From: Archilochus colubris
Lineage: Eukaryota; Chordata; Aves; Apodiformes; Trochilidae
Reading direction: 5' to 3'
Assembly: GCA_023079485.1 (NCBI GenBank)
Contig: CM041085.1
Location: forward strand, 93,135,115 to 93,199,114
Length of the DNA: 64,000 nt
Shown: positions 1 through 13,800 of the stretch, in pieces
Position numbering within the stretch: position 1 is the first letter of the stretch
Layout of the letters: every line of letters starts with the position of its first letter
Notes under the pieces: model-generated
Told to the model about the DNA's origin: nothing
The model's database searches: none
The model's input: only the letters and a program-made list of their open reading frames with translations
Position numbers and translations under genes: made by a program

Positions 1-605
1 TTGAAATCTTTATATGAATGAAATTCTATGCAACACTTTTGGAAATTTAGATTTTTAAATTCTAAGTTATTGCTAGCAATACTTTCTGATGATGCCTAAA
101 CCTAATGCTAGCCTGACACTTGGAGAGAAGACAACATGAACTTATCTGTAATAAAAAGTCTTGTATTTTTAGCCCAAAGTCTTTCTACTGATTACTTTCA
201 ACTCCAAATATTCAACCAAATTTAATTGTTATTGGAAGTACCAAGAACTTCAAAGCTTCAATTCCACATGTATGTTTTGTATGCAGAGTCTGAGCAAAAA
301 TAGTAAAATTGCAACAATATATATAAAATATATCATATCATTAATATTTAATACTAATTATATTAATGTTATTAAGTAATATGAACTCAAAATTTGAGTA
401 CATACACTGAAAAACACCTAGTAAGATGCTGAGCAAAGGTTCTCACGGCTTAAGGGCATAAGTTGGGCCACGTGATTAAAATTGGACATGGGGCCACATT
501 ATGCAATAGTGAGGATGTACTTCATTCTGTCTAAATACATACTGCTGGATTTGTACAAACTCCTGAATGTTAAGTGATCCTGGGATGTGTCAGCCTGGCA
601 AGGCC

Positions 606-675
606 CAAAAAAATAAATAAAAAAAAAAACAAACCACAAAACAAACAAACAAAAAAACCCAAAACCCAAAAAGCA
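606..675. repeat. A-rich low-complexity tract
   Basis: A run of A with interspersed C and T (AACAAAC and AAACCC-like units). It looks like an old poly(A) or simple repeat; no element body was recognised next to it. Confidence 0.6.
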
Positions 676-3600
676 GGATTTTACTCTTCTATGTCCAATA
701 TTTGTGAATATTGGAAAACCTCACCTATGTCAAAAACTGTCTGCTTCAACATTGTTCTTCAGGTGTTCTTCAGGATCTGAAGCAAAATCTCACTGTCATC
801 ACAATCTCATTGGCTAAAAGTCTGGAGTTACATCCAGACAAAACTGCACCAGCTTCTTGGGGCCTTTGTACAGTACCACCTCCAAAGCCAGATCCTGATG
901 TGCCTGTTCAGAATGTGCAGAAAAATACCTTTCCTCACAACTTCTCATCAATGTAATGTCATGGAAGTATTACTAATCCAACGACTACTTTTGCCAAACT
1001 TGGGTTAAAAAAAAACATTACTATAAACTAAGGCCAGAGCAGCTTGAGATCCTACAGCTGCTTCTTCAGCTTCAGAGCAGAGATGTTTGTTAATCAGTTC
1101 CTTAATACTTTATCTGTAAGGAAGAGAAAATACTGGATCCACAGGAACTGGGAGACCTGTGGCTTGGCCTGATATGACCTCAGCTTTTGAATTGAAGCTT
1201 TTGTGCTACACACCATGCAAGATGGTTCAGTGAGTGTTCTGGACAAGTTTTCTGTCAGCGTGCTTCAAAGTGATTTAAAGTCTCAAGAATGCAGAAGAAT
1301 GCATACAAAAGGTAGAAACTGGAATAAATTAGATTTCCTCCAAAGTATTACTTCATTTTCATTGAGAACTGCATATTTTTGCAAGTTTGAGGTAATTTGC
1401 TATGCAGACATTTTGGTTTATTGCCTCAGTAAGCCAGGTAGTTTTCTTTAATTACAGTAACTAAGCAGAAAACTTAGCCAAACTATGTTTTAACTTCCAG
1501 TTGTACAATTTTCAAGTTAATTGCTTCCCCCTCTTTGCTATGCAATTTTTCTTGTATGCTCTTTGTGTCTGTTTTATTTTCTATACTGCTTTTGTTGCAA
1601 AAACTTTTTCTGAGTTAGCGTTTTCTTTTCTGACCAGCAAAAAGACATCTGGTGATCATCATTATGAGTTCTAATGAGCAGGATTATTATTAATAAAACA
1701 CTGCAAAGGTGGCATTAAGTTAAAAGGTCCTTTTATTTATCATTAATCTCTGAATTCTCAAGAGCTCCATATTTATACTCAGAACACACTTCTTTATGAA
1801 TTAATTTTTATGTCTAGAATACAGGCTGTTACAAATGACCTGCATGAGCTCTCCTTTGTACATTTCTTAGGAGCAAAATTACATTATGTGTTTCTTTAGA
1901 GTCTGCCAAAACCAAGATTTTTCTAAATCTTCTCAAATATGTAGCATGCATTGCAGTAGCTCAAAGGATATATTAGCTGTAAATCTTCACAGTACTCAAA
2001 GGACAACGTGATGCTTCCTTTATGCTCACTGAACTACACCACAAAAGAGGCACCCAACCTCAAGATGTGTTCTTTCTCTCTCCTAAGTCTGAGCAGGTGT
2101 TTCTTGGAGCTGAAGGACAACAGAAGCCCTGCTTTGTACAACCTGCTTTCCAAGGAAAAAAAGTGAACTCAAAGTGTGCTTCTTTAGAATGCAATGAGTT
2201 GCTCCTCACCAGTGGCAAATAAATTAAAATGTGACCACAAAATACATCTTTCCAGGCCAGTACTCAGGAATAAAGTGCAGTCATCCAAAGAATTCACTTG
2301 ATGGGAATAGTTTTACATTTGTGACTGGTTTAATTCAAGCCTAAGTATGCATCATTTTGCCTTGGGGTCATGAAGCCAGGCCTCAGGTATTTTGCAAGAA
2401 AGGATTTCAACCAATAAATAACACTTCTGAATGATACATTAGTTAGTCCAAATGCTCCTCTTATGCTTTAAATTTGACTGAAATTCCAAAAGAAAAAGCT
2501 TCAGTGTACTTTCAGACATTTGCTATGACAAAGTAAAAAAAGACCTTTCACCTTCAGGACTCCACAAGATATTTACCCTATGTGGCTTAGCCAATATAGC
2601 AGAAATAAAGGACTTTTCTGGGGGCTAGAGGGAGGCAGGGGAAAGTAGTGCATGGTTGTTCAAATCAAATTGAAGATTTGTACAACCTGTACAATCTGTT
2701 CTGTACTCTTCCAGTCTTTTTTTTTCTCTGGCTACTGTAGTCCATCAGATGATCTATAGAGCTGTATTTCAAAAGTAACACTCTTCAGTCCTACTAGCAC
2801 GTAAGCCAAAAAACAAAGTCACTTATAGCATGGGAATATTCAAGAATCAGGTTAATTTCACTGTGCTTTTATCTAGGAAGTCTGTAATGAGGATCCAAAA
2901 CTTTAAGGCTGTTTTTAGAAACAATCTATAAATTGTGCTAGATTAATTAATGCTATTCAAGTAATTGTGGCTCATTGCTGAAAATAATTAGTAATTGTAA
3001 TGAATGATTACTATTTAGTAGTTTTAAACAGCAATTACTCAAAGCTGTTATTTACTTTCTGTCTGGCCTTTCTCCTCTTATCAGTCCTTTGATACTGATA
3101 TTTTTGCAGTTTCCTCTGGCTGCAAACTCAATTTAGATTGTAATTTCCTGACCAAATATAGTACCTCTGCTTTGGTCCTAGAAAGATGTGAAAAATATAT
3201 TCATTCTAACTAAATCAATACTACCATGGGAAAAGAAGAAAAAAACAAAACAAAACCAAAAACCAGGATATAAGAAGACAGAAAAATGAGATGACTTAAC
3301 AGGTGCCTGGGCATCAGCTTTCCTTCACTGCCAAAGATGAGAAAAAAAATCACAAATCTTTTAACCACAGATATAGGAACCCCTAAAACTTCTGTTGTCA
3401 AGATTAAGGATAATGTATAGCTTCAAACTCTTCAGACTAGAGGTGTCACAGTTTACAACTTACTGACAGTTTCAGTTTTCAACATACAACCATAACAGCA
3501 AATATACTAAAAAATAAATAAAATCAAACATGTGGAATACAAAACTGTAGCAGGGACAGCTTTCATGGCATTCTGCAACTCCAAAGGACAGGTTTATCTG

Positions 3601-4732
3601 GCTGGGATCATTAGCAAAACTAGAAAACAACTTTTTCTGGTAGGACAGGGAAAGAATAAGGGGAGAGAAGATTCTCCTTCCCACTCCTAGACCACATAAT
3701 GTGAAAACTGAGGAGATGGAGAGGGAGAGACAGACAACATGAGAGAAGAGAATCTCCAAGAGTGGGAAGGAGGAAGCAACTTTACATTTTAGATTCTAAC
3801 AGAGGATGAAAGACTGGGTGCATGAAAGACACTCCCTCAAACCAAAAATGTCATAAAACAAGACAAAGAGGAACATGGGCTATCATGGGGCAACACAATG
3901 CTACGGAGAAAAGTCGTAAGTGCAAGAAGAAACATTTTAAAGGCATAAATTAATTCTGTTATTAGCACCAAATAATGCCCAAATGATATGTGAGGAAGTC
4001 AGGAACAGTTAATCTTTTCCTGCTGAAATTTTAAGCAACATGAACTTCTCCCTGCCACCCCCCCAGCTTCACCATGTTACCAAAATAGTTTGTACACTTC
4101 TGTGAATAAGTTGTGATGTAGGAGTGAATCTGCTTCATCTGTCCAGACATTAAAAACTGTGTACGTTTTCAGAATGATTCAATGAAGTGAACAATTTCTT
4201 TGGACATTTGACTTCTGACCAACTAAAAGCACTTGGTAAAGCTTCACCTCAGATACATTATGCCCTAACTGTGAGACAAAAAGCAAGCCACAAGGGCAGT
4301 GGGCAACAGTCAAGTAGCTTCAGTGAAATTAATGGCTTGGTTTTTAAACCTTCATCAAGCATTCATTCCATTTTTTGGTAATGGTTGCCACCCATCATGG
4401 AATTTCATTAGAAATAACATCTGCCTCTGCTACTTCTCTGCTTACAGTGGCTCATGCATGGGCAGAAGCAACTGAAGAACAAAGAGACACCTTTCATTGC
4501 ACAAGGGTGGAACCATTTTAAGAGGGAAAGAACAATTTTGCATCACCCCAGCTGGTAAATATTTGGTTTGCACACTTATTAGCACTGTGATAATTTGGAC
4601 AGTTGAAGTCTTCTTGAGACTGCCAACTATGCAGCAACAAGTGGAATTTCAGGTGAAGATGTGCTGGAACATGTCTGCAGCCCCTAAAAAGTCAAGCCTA
4701 GATTTATGTTAGGTTTGTGCTAAGATACAAGA

Positions 4733-4760
4733 CAATAATAATAACAACAACAACAGCAAC
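4733..4760 (+). repeat. AAT/AAC microsatellite
   Basis: Short trinucleotide array: AATAATAATAAC followed by AACAACAACAGCAAC. Confidence 0.7.
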
Positions 4761-7711
4761 ACCACAACACTTCTTCATTTTTAAGCTCTTAAAGGATTAT
4801 GAATTCATCATACATGCACACAATTCTTATAAAAAGATTTTTTGTAGTGTTACTTATGATCAATAGTCACTGTCTTCAGTGTTTCCAATTCTTTATACTA
4901 GTAGGAAATAGTAAAACTGCTAAGGAGTTATGTGGTGCACGATGTTTTCCTATTTAACTGACTGAATATTTATATTCCTGTTCCATGCAGACTTGTCTGT
5001 GAGCTCTTAATTAAATTCTGCAAAGATCACACCACTAAACCATATAACATTTCATTTCAATGTAGAAAAAAATTGGTGCTGTTTGTTAAATATTTAAAAA
5101 ATGATTAACAAAGACATGTCAAATTCTGATGAAATTGATTTTAGGAAGCCTTTTGTTTTGGTCTTCCTTCTGAAAAATGTGTTTTTCATTATCACTTACG
5201 ATGCCTAACCTTTTTTTCACTTTTTTGAAGAGTTACTTGTATTCATTCAGAAGACAGTAGCTTAAGGGTGCTTTTCTGAGTGCAAAATTTATTCCAATTG
5301 CATTTCTAGTGATGTGATACTGTTAGTTCCTTTAAAATGTATCTATCATATCTATCATATCCCTCTAAAACCATGTATCAACTTCTTACTTGAATAAAAA
5401 TGGCACTTAAATGATTATTAATAATGAGTCCTTGATATGTTTAAAGTACAAAAATATTTACATTTGTTACATGAGACAGCTGCTGTGATAAATGTAAAGG
5501 GTTTTGTGACATTAATCAATGAAATGAGCACTCAGCCCTCATACTGACAGTTTAACACCAGTGTACTAACCTGTTTGAATACACTTTTGGCTTTATGTTC
5601 TTAGTTATTTCGTTTTGCCCTCCCTATGCAAAGCAAGAAAGAATTATGTATTCAATTGCATGGAATGATTGAAAACTACATCATAATTCTTTTTTTTTTT
5701 TTCCATCCCTATAATCCAGTATCATGAGCTTAGATTTCTAGACCAGGGAAGCTACCTGCTGACATTCATAAATATTAATCTATAGTATTTATCCTTCCCT
5801 AATCTGCATGAGAAGAATCTGGAACTATCCTCAGTTATGGGTTGTTGTTTTTCAAACTAAGAAGTTCAAACCCACATGCCAGTTTTATAAATCTATTTTT
5901 ATGCAATGCATTTGTATATGTGCTGCACACTAAATGGAACAATGGAAAATAGATCTTAAATAGAAAATAACATTTAATATGTATTAACAGACAACTGCTT
6001 CAGAAAATTATATATATTAAACATTTTCACTGTAACAGTCTGGTTGCCAGACTCTGGCTAAACCACATAAGATCTTTCTGTGAAGTTCTTTTTTACATAT
6101 AAACAATAAAAAAAAACCCCAAAATTGTCTCAATATCAGTTTGGAGAGTCAAACTGCAAATAGAAACCTTTAAAATAATCAATGAAAGTATATGCTGCTA
6201 TTTTACTGGTATTTGAGTCAAACTGTGTTATCACTCAGCTGAAAGAGATGAATGGAAGAAGACATCTCACCACTGAATAGGTATTATCTCCAGCTACTAC
6301 TCAGCTTTTTCTACTGAGAAACACCCCACAGAAGATGCTTTCAAGCAGACAGCAAACAGAACCATTCAATGACACCACCTTTGATGGCAAGGTCAGGTTT
6401 GAAAAAGGGGAACAATAAAAAAGAACTTCATTTTGGTTTTTGTAATGGTTCTGTTACGATCTTAAGAGGAATGAATCAAGCAAGCACAATGCTCTTGTGA
6501 TGTAATTAACACAGGAGAAGGAATCAATACCAACAAACCAGATATACCTCAAAGCACCATCTCTGCAGATAGACATTGACTGTAGGTTTTGGCTATACAT
6601 TTAGCAGTGTTAGTCAGATGTGGCAGGAAATCGTTTTGGATAAGTGCTTTAGCCTAAAAAATAGACCGTGCTGTAACTTTTCTACAGGAAATGGATCTAC
6701 AGTGAAGTTGTCTTACACATTCTACACAATAGCTATTAGTTATAAAGATCTTATATATGTATATATTTAGAAAAAGAAAGTAAGCAAACACTTAAGAGAA
6801 GTAGCAATAAGTATGTTCAAGCAAGAAGCAAATAAAGATTTTAACCCAGGAAACATGACTGATCCATCAAAACTAATATCCCATCTTCAGGATATTTAAA
6901 ATTACAGCCTAGTAATTGCACTTGCTCAGAACTTAAAGATAAAAGATGATCAAAATCTGTGATCAATCTCTTTGAAACTCCATCAGTAGCTACAAATGAA
7001 ATACCTGTCTAATTTATTTCATACAATTAATTACTCAGAAATCTTTTAGTGCTTTCAGACTTTACATTCTCAAAGCAACTCAGTATCAGTTTTAATTGTA
7101 TGATTTGCTACTTACTGATAAAAAGAACTACCATTTGTTTTCCTGATCAGATTTATATTCATTTAGAACAAGATTTTACAAGGGAAAAACACCTAAAAAA
7201 AGATTCAGCTCTGACTCAATCCTTGTTTGTTGTTTTTTTTCCTACAACCAAATTGAGTTCAAACAGCAAGTTCAGAAATTTAACATGACCTGAATCTAGA
7301 AGAAACTACTGCATACATCTTTATCCTGCAGAAATTTCCACTGGGGATGGTCCACTATAAAACAAACACCCTTACCCTGTCTAGTAACTCCTTCAGAAAG
7401 GATAGGCATCTTTTCAGATGACTTCAGCAGCTTTTGGACTAAACCATTTTAAACTGGCTTACCAGCCTGCTTTATGATGTCAACCTGGCACAGACTCTGC
7501 CATCACAAGTTATCAGAAAGCTGAGTTCCATGGCTATATGCACTGTCTTTGAACATCATTCTTACAACATTCCAAGGAAAGTCAGATTCAAGAATGTTTT
7601 TAAATTGATACTCCAAAGAGAATGCATTTATCTTTTTTGCACATACAGAGGCTATCGGTGATTATCCAAGAAAAAGAGAGTGTAACAAACCATATGTCCA
7701 GTTCAACTGAC

Positions 7712-7824
7712 CTTTTGGAGTCTTCTAGTTTTCCTTAACCCCCCATAGTGTTTATTCTTTTGTTCACTAAAATCTTCACAAGAGCCATCAGTAACATGAC
7801 ACTCTGAAACTTCATTTTCATTAC
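7712..7824 (-). CDS. MCPH1: MCPH1 coding exon 9
   Basis: 113 bases, entered in phase 1 after TTTCTAG and leaving in phase 0 at AAG|GTCAGT, residues 566-603. It reads [20 protein letters not shown], then [18 protein letters not shown]. It aligns with human [27 protein letters not shown], the acidic-to-basic linker just before BRCT2. The phase fits exon 8 exactly and the length is a whole number of codons when joined. The next expected exon (start of BRCT2, with the TLVMTSMPSE-like motif) was searched for by eye from 7711 to 1 and not found. Confidence 0.85.
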
Positions 7825-10800
7825 CTAGAAACCAAATTCAGAAACTTGTAATAAAAGACACAATCTTTTCAAAAGAAGCAGTCACCTATTATTTTATCAC
7901 AGCATGTGGAGCTATGTACAATTAAGATCCCAAGTTAATAATTTATACAAGTTCTTTTTCCATTATGTTTCAATTATGGAAAAAAGAATGACACTTAAGT
8001 ATCTGACCTCACCTTTCAGTATCTGATCTTGCAAATAAAGTACTTGTAAAACTCCCAGTTTCCAATATTTTGAAAGCCATATATTAACTATATCTAGAGA
8101 ATCATCTAAATTCCTAACTATTACAAAATTTGCAATTTCTCTGAATACAGATATATTTGAGAGTTTGAAGCAGTGGTGGCTAGATTTTTATCTTATTGAA
8201 ATTTCAATGCGTTCAGTACACAGTGTTTATTGAAACAACCTGAGGGGCTGAAAGATGTTTCCAAACACTGCAAACAAATCTATCAAGCTGTTAGCAGGCA
8301 AGGGTTGCGTACACATGAGGAAGTATCAGTCCTATTATTTATAAAAAGGCATCATCCATAAGAATGTACACTAATGTGGCTGCCAAAAAGCAGTATTTAT
8401 CATCTTGTGTTTTGTGAATTAACATACATTTAATTCTTCAACACAATCAGGATGACTTTTATAAGCACTAAATAATAAACTGTGGAGTAATTTGAGAAAT
8501 TACCTTGCTTGCACAAGATGAAAAAATTTCATCTATCTTTGAACAATGAAGTGTTAATTACTGAAGATTTAAACAGGTAATTTCCCCCCAGTTTTATTCA
8601 GCAGAGTCTGCTTCAGGATGTGAGTTAATTTTTCATAGCAAAGAAATGCGTGAGAGCAGTTAAAGAAAGTTTAATCATTTGTTATTAAAGTGGTGAATCA
8701 GGCAGGATGCTATGAAGGAGCTCATCTCAGGAAGAGAGGGCATGGCCTGAAGCTCTGCCAGGAGAGGTTTAGGCTGGATTATCAGGAAGCACTTCCTCAC
8801 AGAGAGGGTGATCAGACATTGGAATGGGCTGCCCAGGGAAGTGGTGGAGCCACCATCTCTGGAGGTGTTTAAGGAGAGACTGGATGTGGCACTGAGTGCC
8901 ATGGTCTGGCTGCTGTGGTGGTGTCAGGCCATAGGCTGGACCTGCTGATCTCAGAGGTCCTCAGTGACTCCGTGATATTTACTTGTCTGACTGCTTATAT
9001 AAGAGAATCATTTGCTTTTCCTGTCAGTTACTTAAATCTTTGGGGTGACAGGAAAACAACAACTAATTACAGCACAAAAAATGATTACAAACTTTTCCCA
9101 TTACTAACTGATTTGAAAATTACAGCCTTCCAACTAGTTAAAATTTAATCACTGCTTTCCACTAAAGTTGTAACTTTCACATTAATTTGCACAGTATTAC
9201 AGCAATTTTTGTGTAAGACAAGTGAACCTGGCTTTTAGGTACAACTGTTAATTTAAACCCAATATTTAAATACAAGGTGTCCTTTGACAAAGGAAGAACT
9301 GGTTAATTTTATTTAGTATTGCAGTGAGGCCCATCACCTTCAATCACTGAGCAAGACTGATGGCAAGCAGAAGAGGTGAAAAGATCTTGCTACACAGTAA
9401 AAAAAGCTAAGAAGTTAAATTTTAACTCCTTTTACCTGGAAAACAATATTTTTAAACGTTTCCTTTTAATCTTAAAAAGACTCAAAAACCACTGGACTAC
9501 AAAGCATGTCAGGAGATCATCTCCTCCATTGCTTTGCCCTGAGTAGATGGGGGTAAAGCAAGGTATAGTTACATTTATTTCCAGTGAGTTATTTCAGCCA
9601 GTGTAAAAGGACATCCCCTGCTTTGGGTTTTCTCGGAGGGCTGCTTTGTGAGAGGCAGTGAAAAGTGGTGTGGTGTAATATAATCCTTTTGCCACTCTTT
9701 GCTTGAATGCTCAAGCTCTCTTGTTGCTTCCTCATATTTAAAGGGAAGCAGAAAAAGGGACAAGGTCCATCACTTCCCCTATCAGCTTGGGGATCTTATG
9801 TATTACATAAGTAAGGACTATTATTTTGAATCCAGTTCCTACTTCTTCTCTTCTGACTACCATGACCTCTGAAGCACCTTCCAGATTTTCCATCCTGGAG
9901 GTCTCAAGCTTCACTGTCTATGGTCTGTTTTTACCTGACTGCTTCTTTTTTAACAAGCTGCTCAGTCACAAGTAAGGACTTTTCGTCTTTAGTAGCTTTT
10001 CCTAGTGAGTTTCAGATATGGTTGACAGAAATTTTTATGCAATTCCATTCACTGCTAGTTATCCCTAAATTTGTTCAAATATAGTTTAATACACATGCCA
10101 CTGTGGTCAATTAGATTCCCTGAAATCTCTTCTAAAACACTGCTCAATGACTGGCATAAAAATGAACGATGCTGATAGTCCTCTCCAGTATTGTAACATA
10201 TTAGAGTGATTTTTAATGTGCAATTTAAGCTTCTACTCATTCATGACCATTTATCACCAGTAAGAAGTTTTGAAACAGACTATTATCTCTAGCATTCCAT
10301 TTAGTATTTCGAGTTAAAAAGCAGAGTAATTGATCAGGCTCAATGAGCGAGTTTTTTTGTTCAGTTAAATCAATCACATCTTAAAAAAAAAGTAAAAAGA
10401 ATACCTATATTATAGTGTTCTACTATAAGAATACCATACTGTAAGAATATAATAAAATAGTGTCACTTAAATTAATTAAGCTACATCCTATCTACTATTT
10501 TGTACCTGTCTGCAGTTCTTTCCCCAACTGTGAAGAAAAGTAAGTCTGAACTTGTCTGAATTATTATTCCAGCATAGGCAAATACCAAGTTCTATTAAGG
10601 GTACAATTTCTTCAAGTCTTCTGAAAGCTTAAGTGCCCAGCAGGTTGTCAAAGAGAACCTGCTAATGGTTTAAAGCAATTTCACCTTGTTTGCTATGGAC
10701 TCCAGGACAGTGTCATCAGTCTATGCAAATGTGACTATATTGAAATAATTCTCAACCTCTTGATTCAGAAATACTTATCCCTTTTTCTTTTACTAAGTAG

Positions 10801-13800
10801 TTACAAATAAACTCTTTTGTGAAGATAAAAAACCCAAAGGAATCAAGCAAGAAACCATTTTCTTCTTCACTCCACACACCTGTGTGTTTTTTTTTAAAGA
10901 CATGGACAGTATTTTACCAGCAGCAACCACCTAGCATCTGGAACCTTGGGCAAAGCTCATTCATCTAAACTAAACTTCACCACTTTTGTACCAAGCAACA
11001 GAATGATATTCTGGATCCCTTATCTTAACTTTGAACTACATTAATTACAGTATGATGGATCTTAGTTTATGTGTTTTGGCCAAGTAAGATGATATCTGTT
11101 TTCCACATTCACCATAAATATCCAAAATTCACTCAGCTAAGCCTTAAGTTTATTTTTAAGACTGCAAATAATTCTAAGTCCCAGTTCAGATTTCTAAATT
11201 ATTTTAGAATGATAAAAGCTTTAAAGAGCATACTCTTGCATTCCTTGCCCTATCTTATTTATTGTTTTAGCTTTCAGATGTAAAGTCATAGGAATTAATC
11301 AAATCTGAGCAAGTACTGGCATTCTAAACCATGTGGTTCAAGTGCCAACTTACCCTACCATCAGCCCTACTAAAAAACTTGTAAGCAGATGGATTGGATT
11401 TCAAATTAAAGCAATTAACAACATGAATGACAATGTGTTTACTCTCCAAGTAACATAGATCATCAGCTTTCACCAGAGCTAGTACTATGACATTTCCATA
11501 AAGTCTCCATTCTTCTCAGTGTGTTATCAGGTGGACAGAAAAATTTATGTCATCTCCAGAAACAAAATGAGAAAGAAAACAACTGAATCTGAATAGGAAA
11601 GCATCTTTTAATAGTTTTGTAATACCTAATGAATGTCAGCTTTTGTACCTGTGATAGTTCTCTCCTTGATTTATGATTAGGATGAAAATAAGTAGCCATG
11701 TTTTTGTCTCTGCTGTTCAGCAGAGCAGCTGGGCAGCCTTCAGTGCACCCCTAGAAAGGAACCTGGATTTTGCTACACAAGCACTTGGAATTGAAAAGTT
11801 AGGTTCAGACAATCCTGCATATTATATTGTACTTTAAAATCAGATGTTCCAATTAGTCTGTGGAAAAAATGCCTACCAAATCTTCCTACTTGTCATTAAA
11901 GACACTGAGTAAGAATGCCACAGATCTAAAAGCATAAGGAAAAAAAGGTCAAGAAAAATGGTTTTATATTTAAAAGATATGATTAAATTTTATATAGATA
12001 TTTGGTACTCCTAACTGCACATATAATAGGTGAAAAGAATTCTTTAGCTTTAATAAATAAATAAATAAGAAATAAACTGTATTTACCAGTTTTCAAACCA
12101 CATACAACATACAGAAAAACAAAGCCACTTACTTCACTTATTTGCTGATTAAAAGGGATAAGAAATAACCTCACATTCCAGCAAAAAAAGGAGGAATTTT
12201 AAAATCTGTATTTATTAAAAAGCAATTATTCCATCATACAGCATCACAATCGTAAGTTTAAAACAAGATTTTCATTTTCTTCCACAGAACTTGCTTTATT
12301 AGGGAAAATACTACTCATCTTTCATTACTGATTCCTTCCATTCTTAAGTGACCTGATTTGAGCTTCACCATTTGAGGTTCTGCTTGACTACACAACAGCT
12401 GCATGAAGCCAAATACATCACAGTTGGGGAAATGGCCACCACTGAGAAGTCACAAATACTATTAAAATCACTAGAAAAACAAATTGAGGTTTATAGAAGT
12501 TCCTAACAAAAAAAGGATAAAAGTACAAACAGAATCACAAAATCATCATCCTAATGGATGCTACTGGCCTTCCTGGACACAAGGGCACAATGCTGGCTCA
12601 TGGATAATTTACTGTTTACCAGGACTCTTAAAATCCTTCTCTTCAGGGCTGCTTTCCAGCAGGTCAGCCCCTAACCTCAACTGATGCATGGGGTTGTTCC
12701 ACCCCAGATGCAGGACCTTACATTTGCCCCTGTTGCACCTCATTAGGTTCCCCTCTGGCCACCCTCCAGCCTGTCCAGGTCACACAGGATCGCAGCACAG
12801 TCCTCAGCATCAAGTAATTTTTGTTTCCTGAATACTATTTCTTTTTCCTGTCCTCCAAAATCTACTATGTTACACAAGTTATATAGTGATAAAATAAAGA
12901 CATACCATGCTAGAACATTATTCATAATTTAATCACTAGAATTTAAAAGTTAGAATTAACTCTAAAACTAACTGGCATACCTAAATTTAAAAGTAGTAAA
13001 AATTTTCAATTTCCCTATATTTTTATGATTATTTAGTGAAAAACACTATTCTTTGATATTAAGAAATACAGAATTTAAGGATCATCATCTAGTACATAGC
13101 CACATGTCAAAAAATACATATAGTGGGTTTATAATTTATGGGTATACATATATATTGCATAACATACACCTGCATCAGTTTTTTGGTTTTTTAAACTGTT
13201 TTTTTTACTTGTGATGAGGTGGTTGTTTTTTTGTTGTTTTTTTTTTTAACTGTGATACACTCCAACTATTAAAATATGGATTTAGTGAACCCAAAATAGA
13301 AGCTAGCAGTTTAGCACCTTATTACCCACAGATAGAGGCACAGTCACTATTTCCACTGTATGACTTCAAAAGTCTGATACAAAGTTTGTTGAGTTCTTTA
13401 AGTTAATAATCATTTTTACACACTTCACTGATGTGCTGCTGCAGAATTTTCTATGGGAAAAAATTGCTAGAATATATAAGCACAAATATTTGTATCTATG
13501 GCAAAGCTTGACAAACAGAGATTGAAGAATCAGAATTTGAAAGTGATGACCCAGATGAAATTTAGTAGCATTTCTTAGGGAAGTCCCTGATATTCAATAT
13601 TCTAGTATATGTGTACACTGAAATAACTTAGGCTAAGCCAACTTGAATGCACTCAAATATAAAATAATTCTTAAAATTATTATTAAAAACTAAGATCAGA
13701 TCAATATAAAAAGCCGTGGCTCAAGAGATGCTTACATTGCAACTCTTGCACATGCCCTCAAATGTCTTAGCTCAATCTTCACCACAGCACAAGTTAGAAA

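Larger units (their letters stand above)
1..7711. other. Presumed MCPH1 intron 9, no coding exon seen
   Basis: AT-rich DNA with no recognisable exon or transposon. It holds an A-rich simple repeat near 606-675, an AT-rich patch near 315-375, an AAC/AAT-type microsatellite (4733-4760) and short homopolymer runs. Open frames here are short and resemble nothing I know. It is presumed intronic because MCPH1 exon 9 ends in a donor site and the last BRCT domains are still missing. Confidence 0.55.

Noticed and set aside
7375..7480. Candidate MCPH1 exon 10 with a donor-like GTAAGG
   Set aside because: The translated frames show no BRCT or TLVMTSMPSE-like motif, so the splice-like bases are most likely chance.
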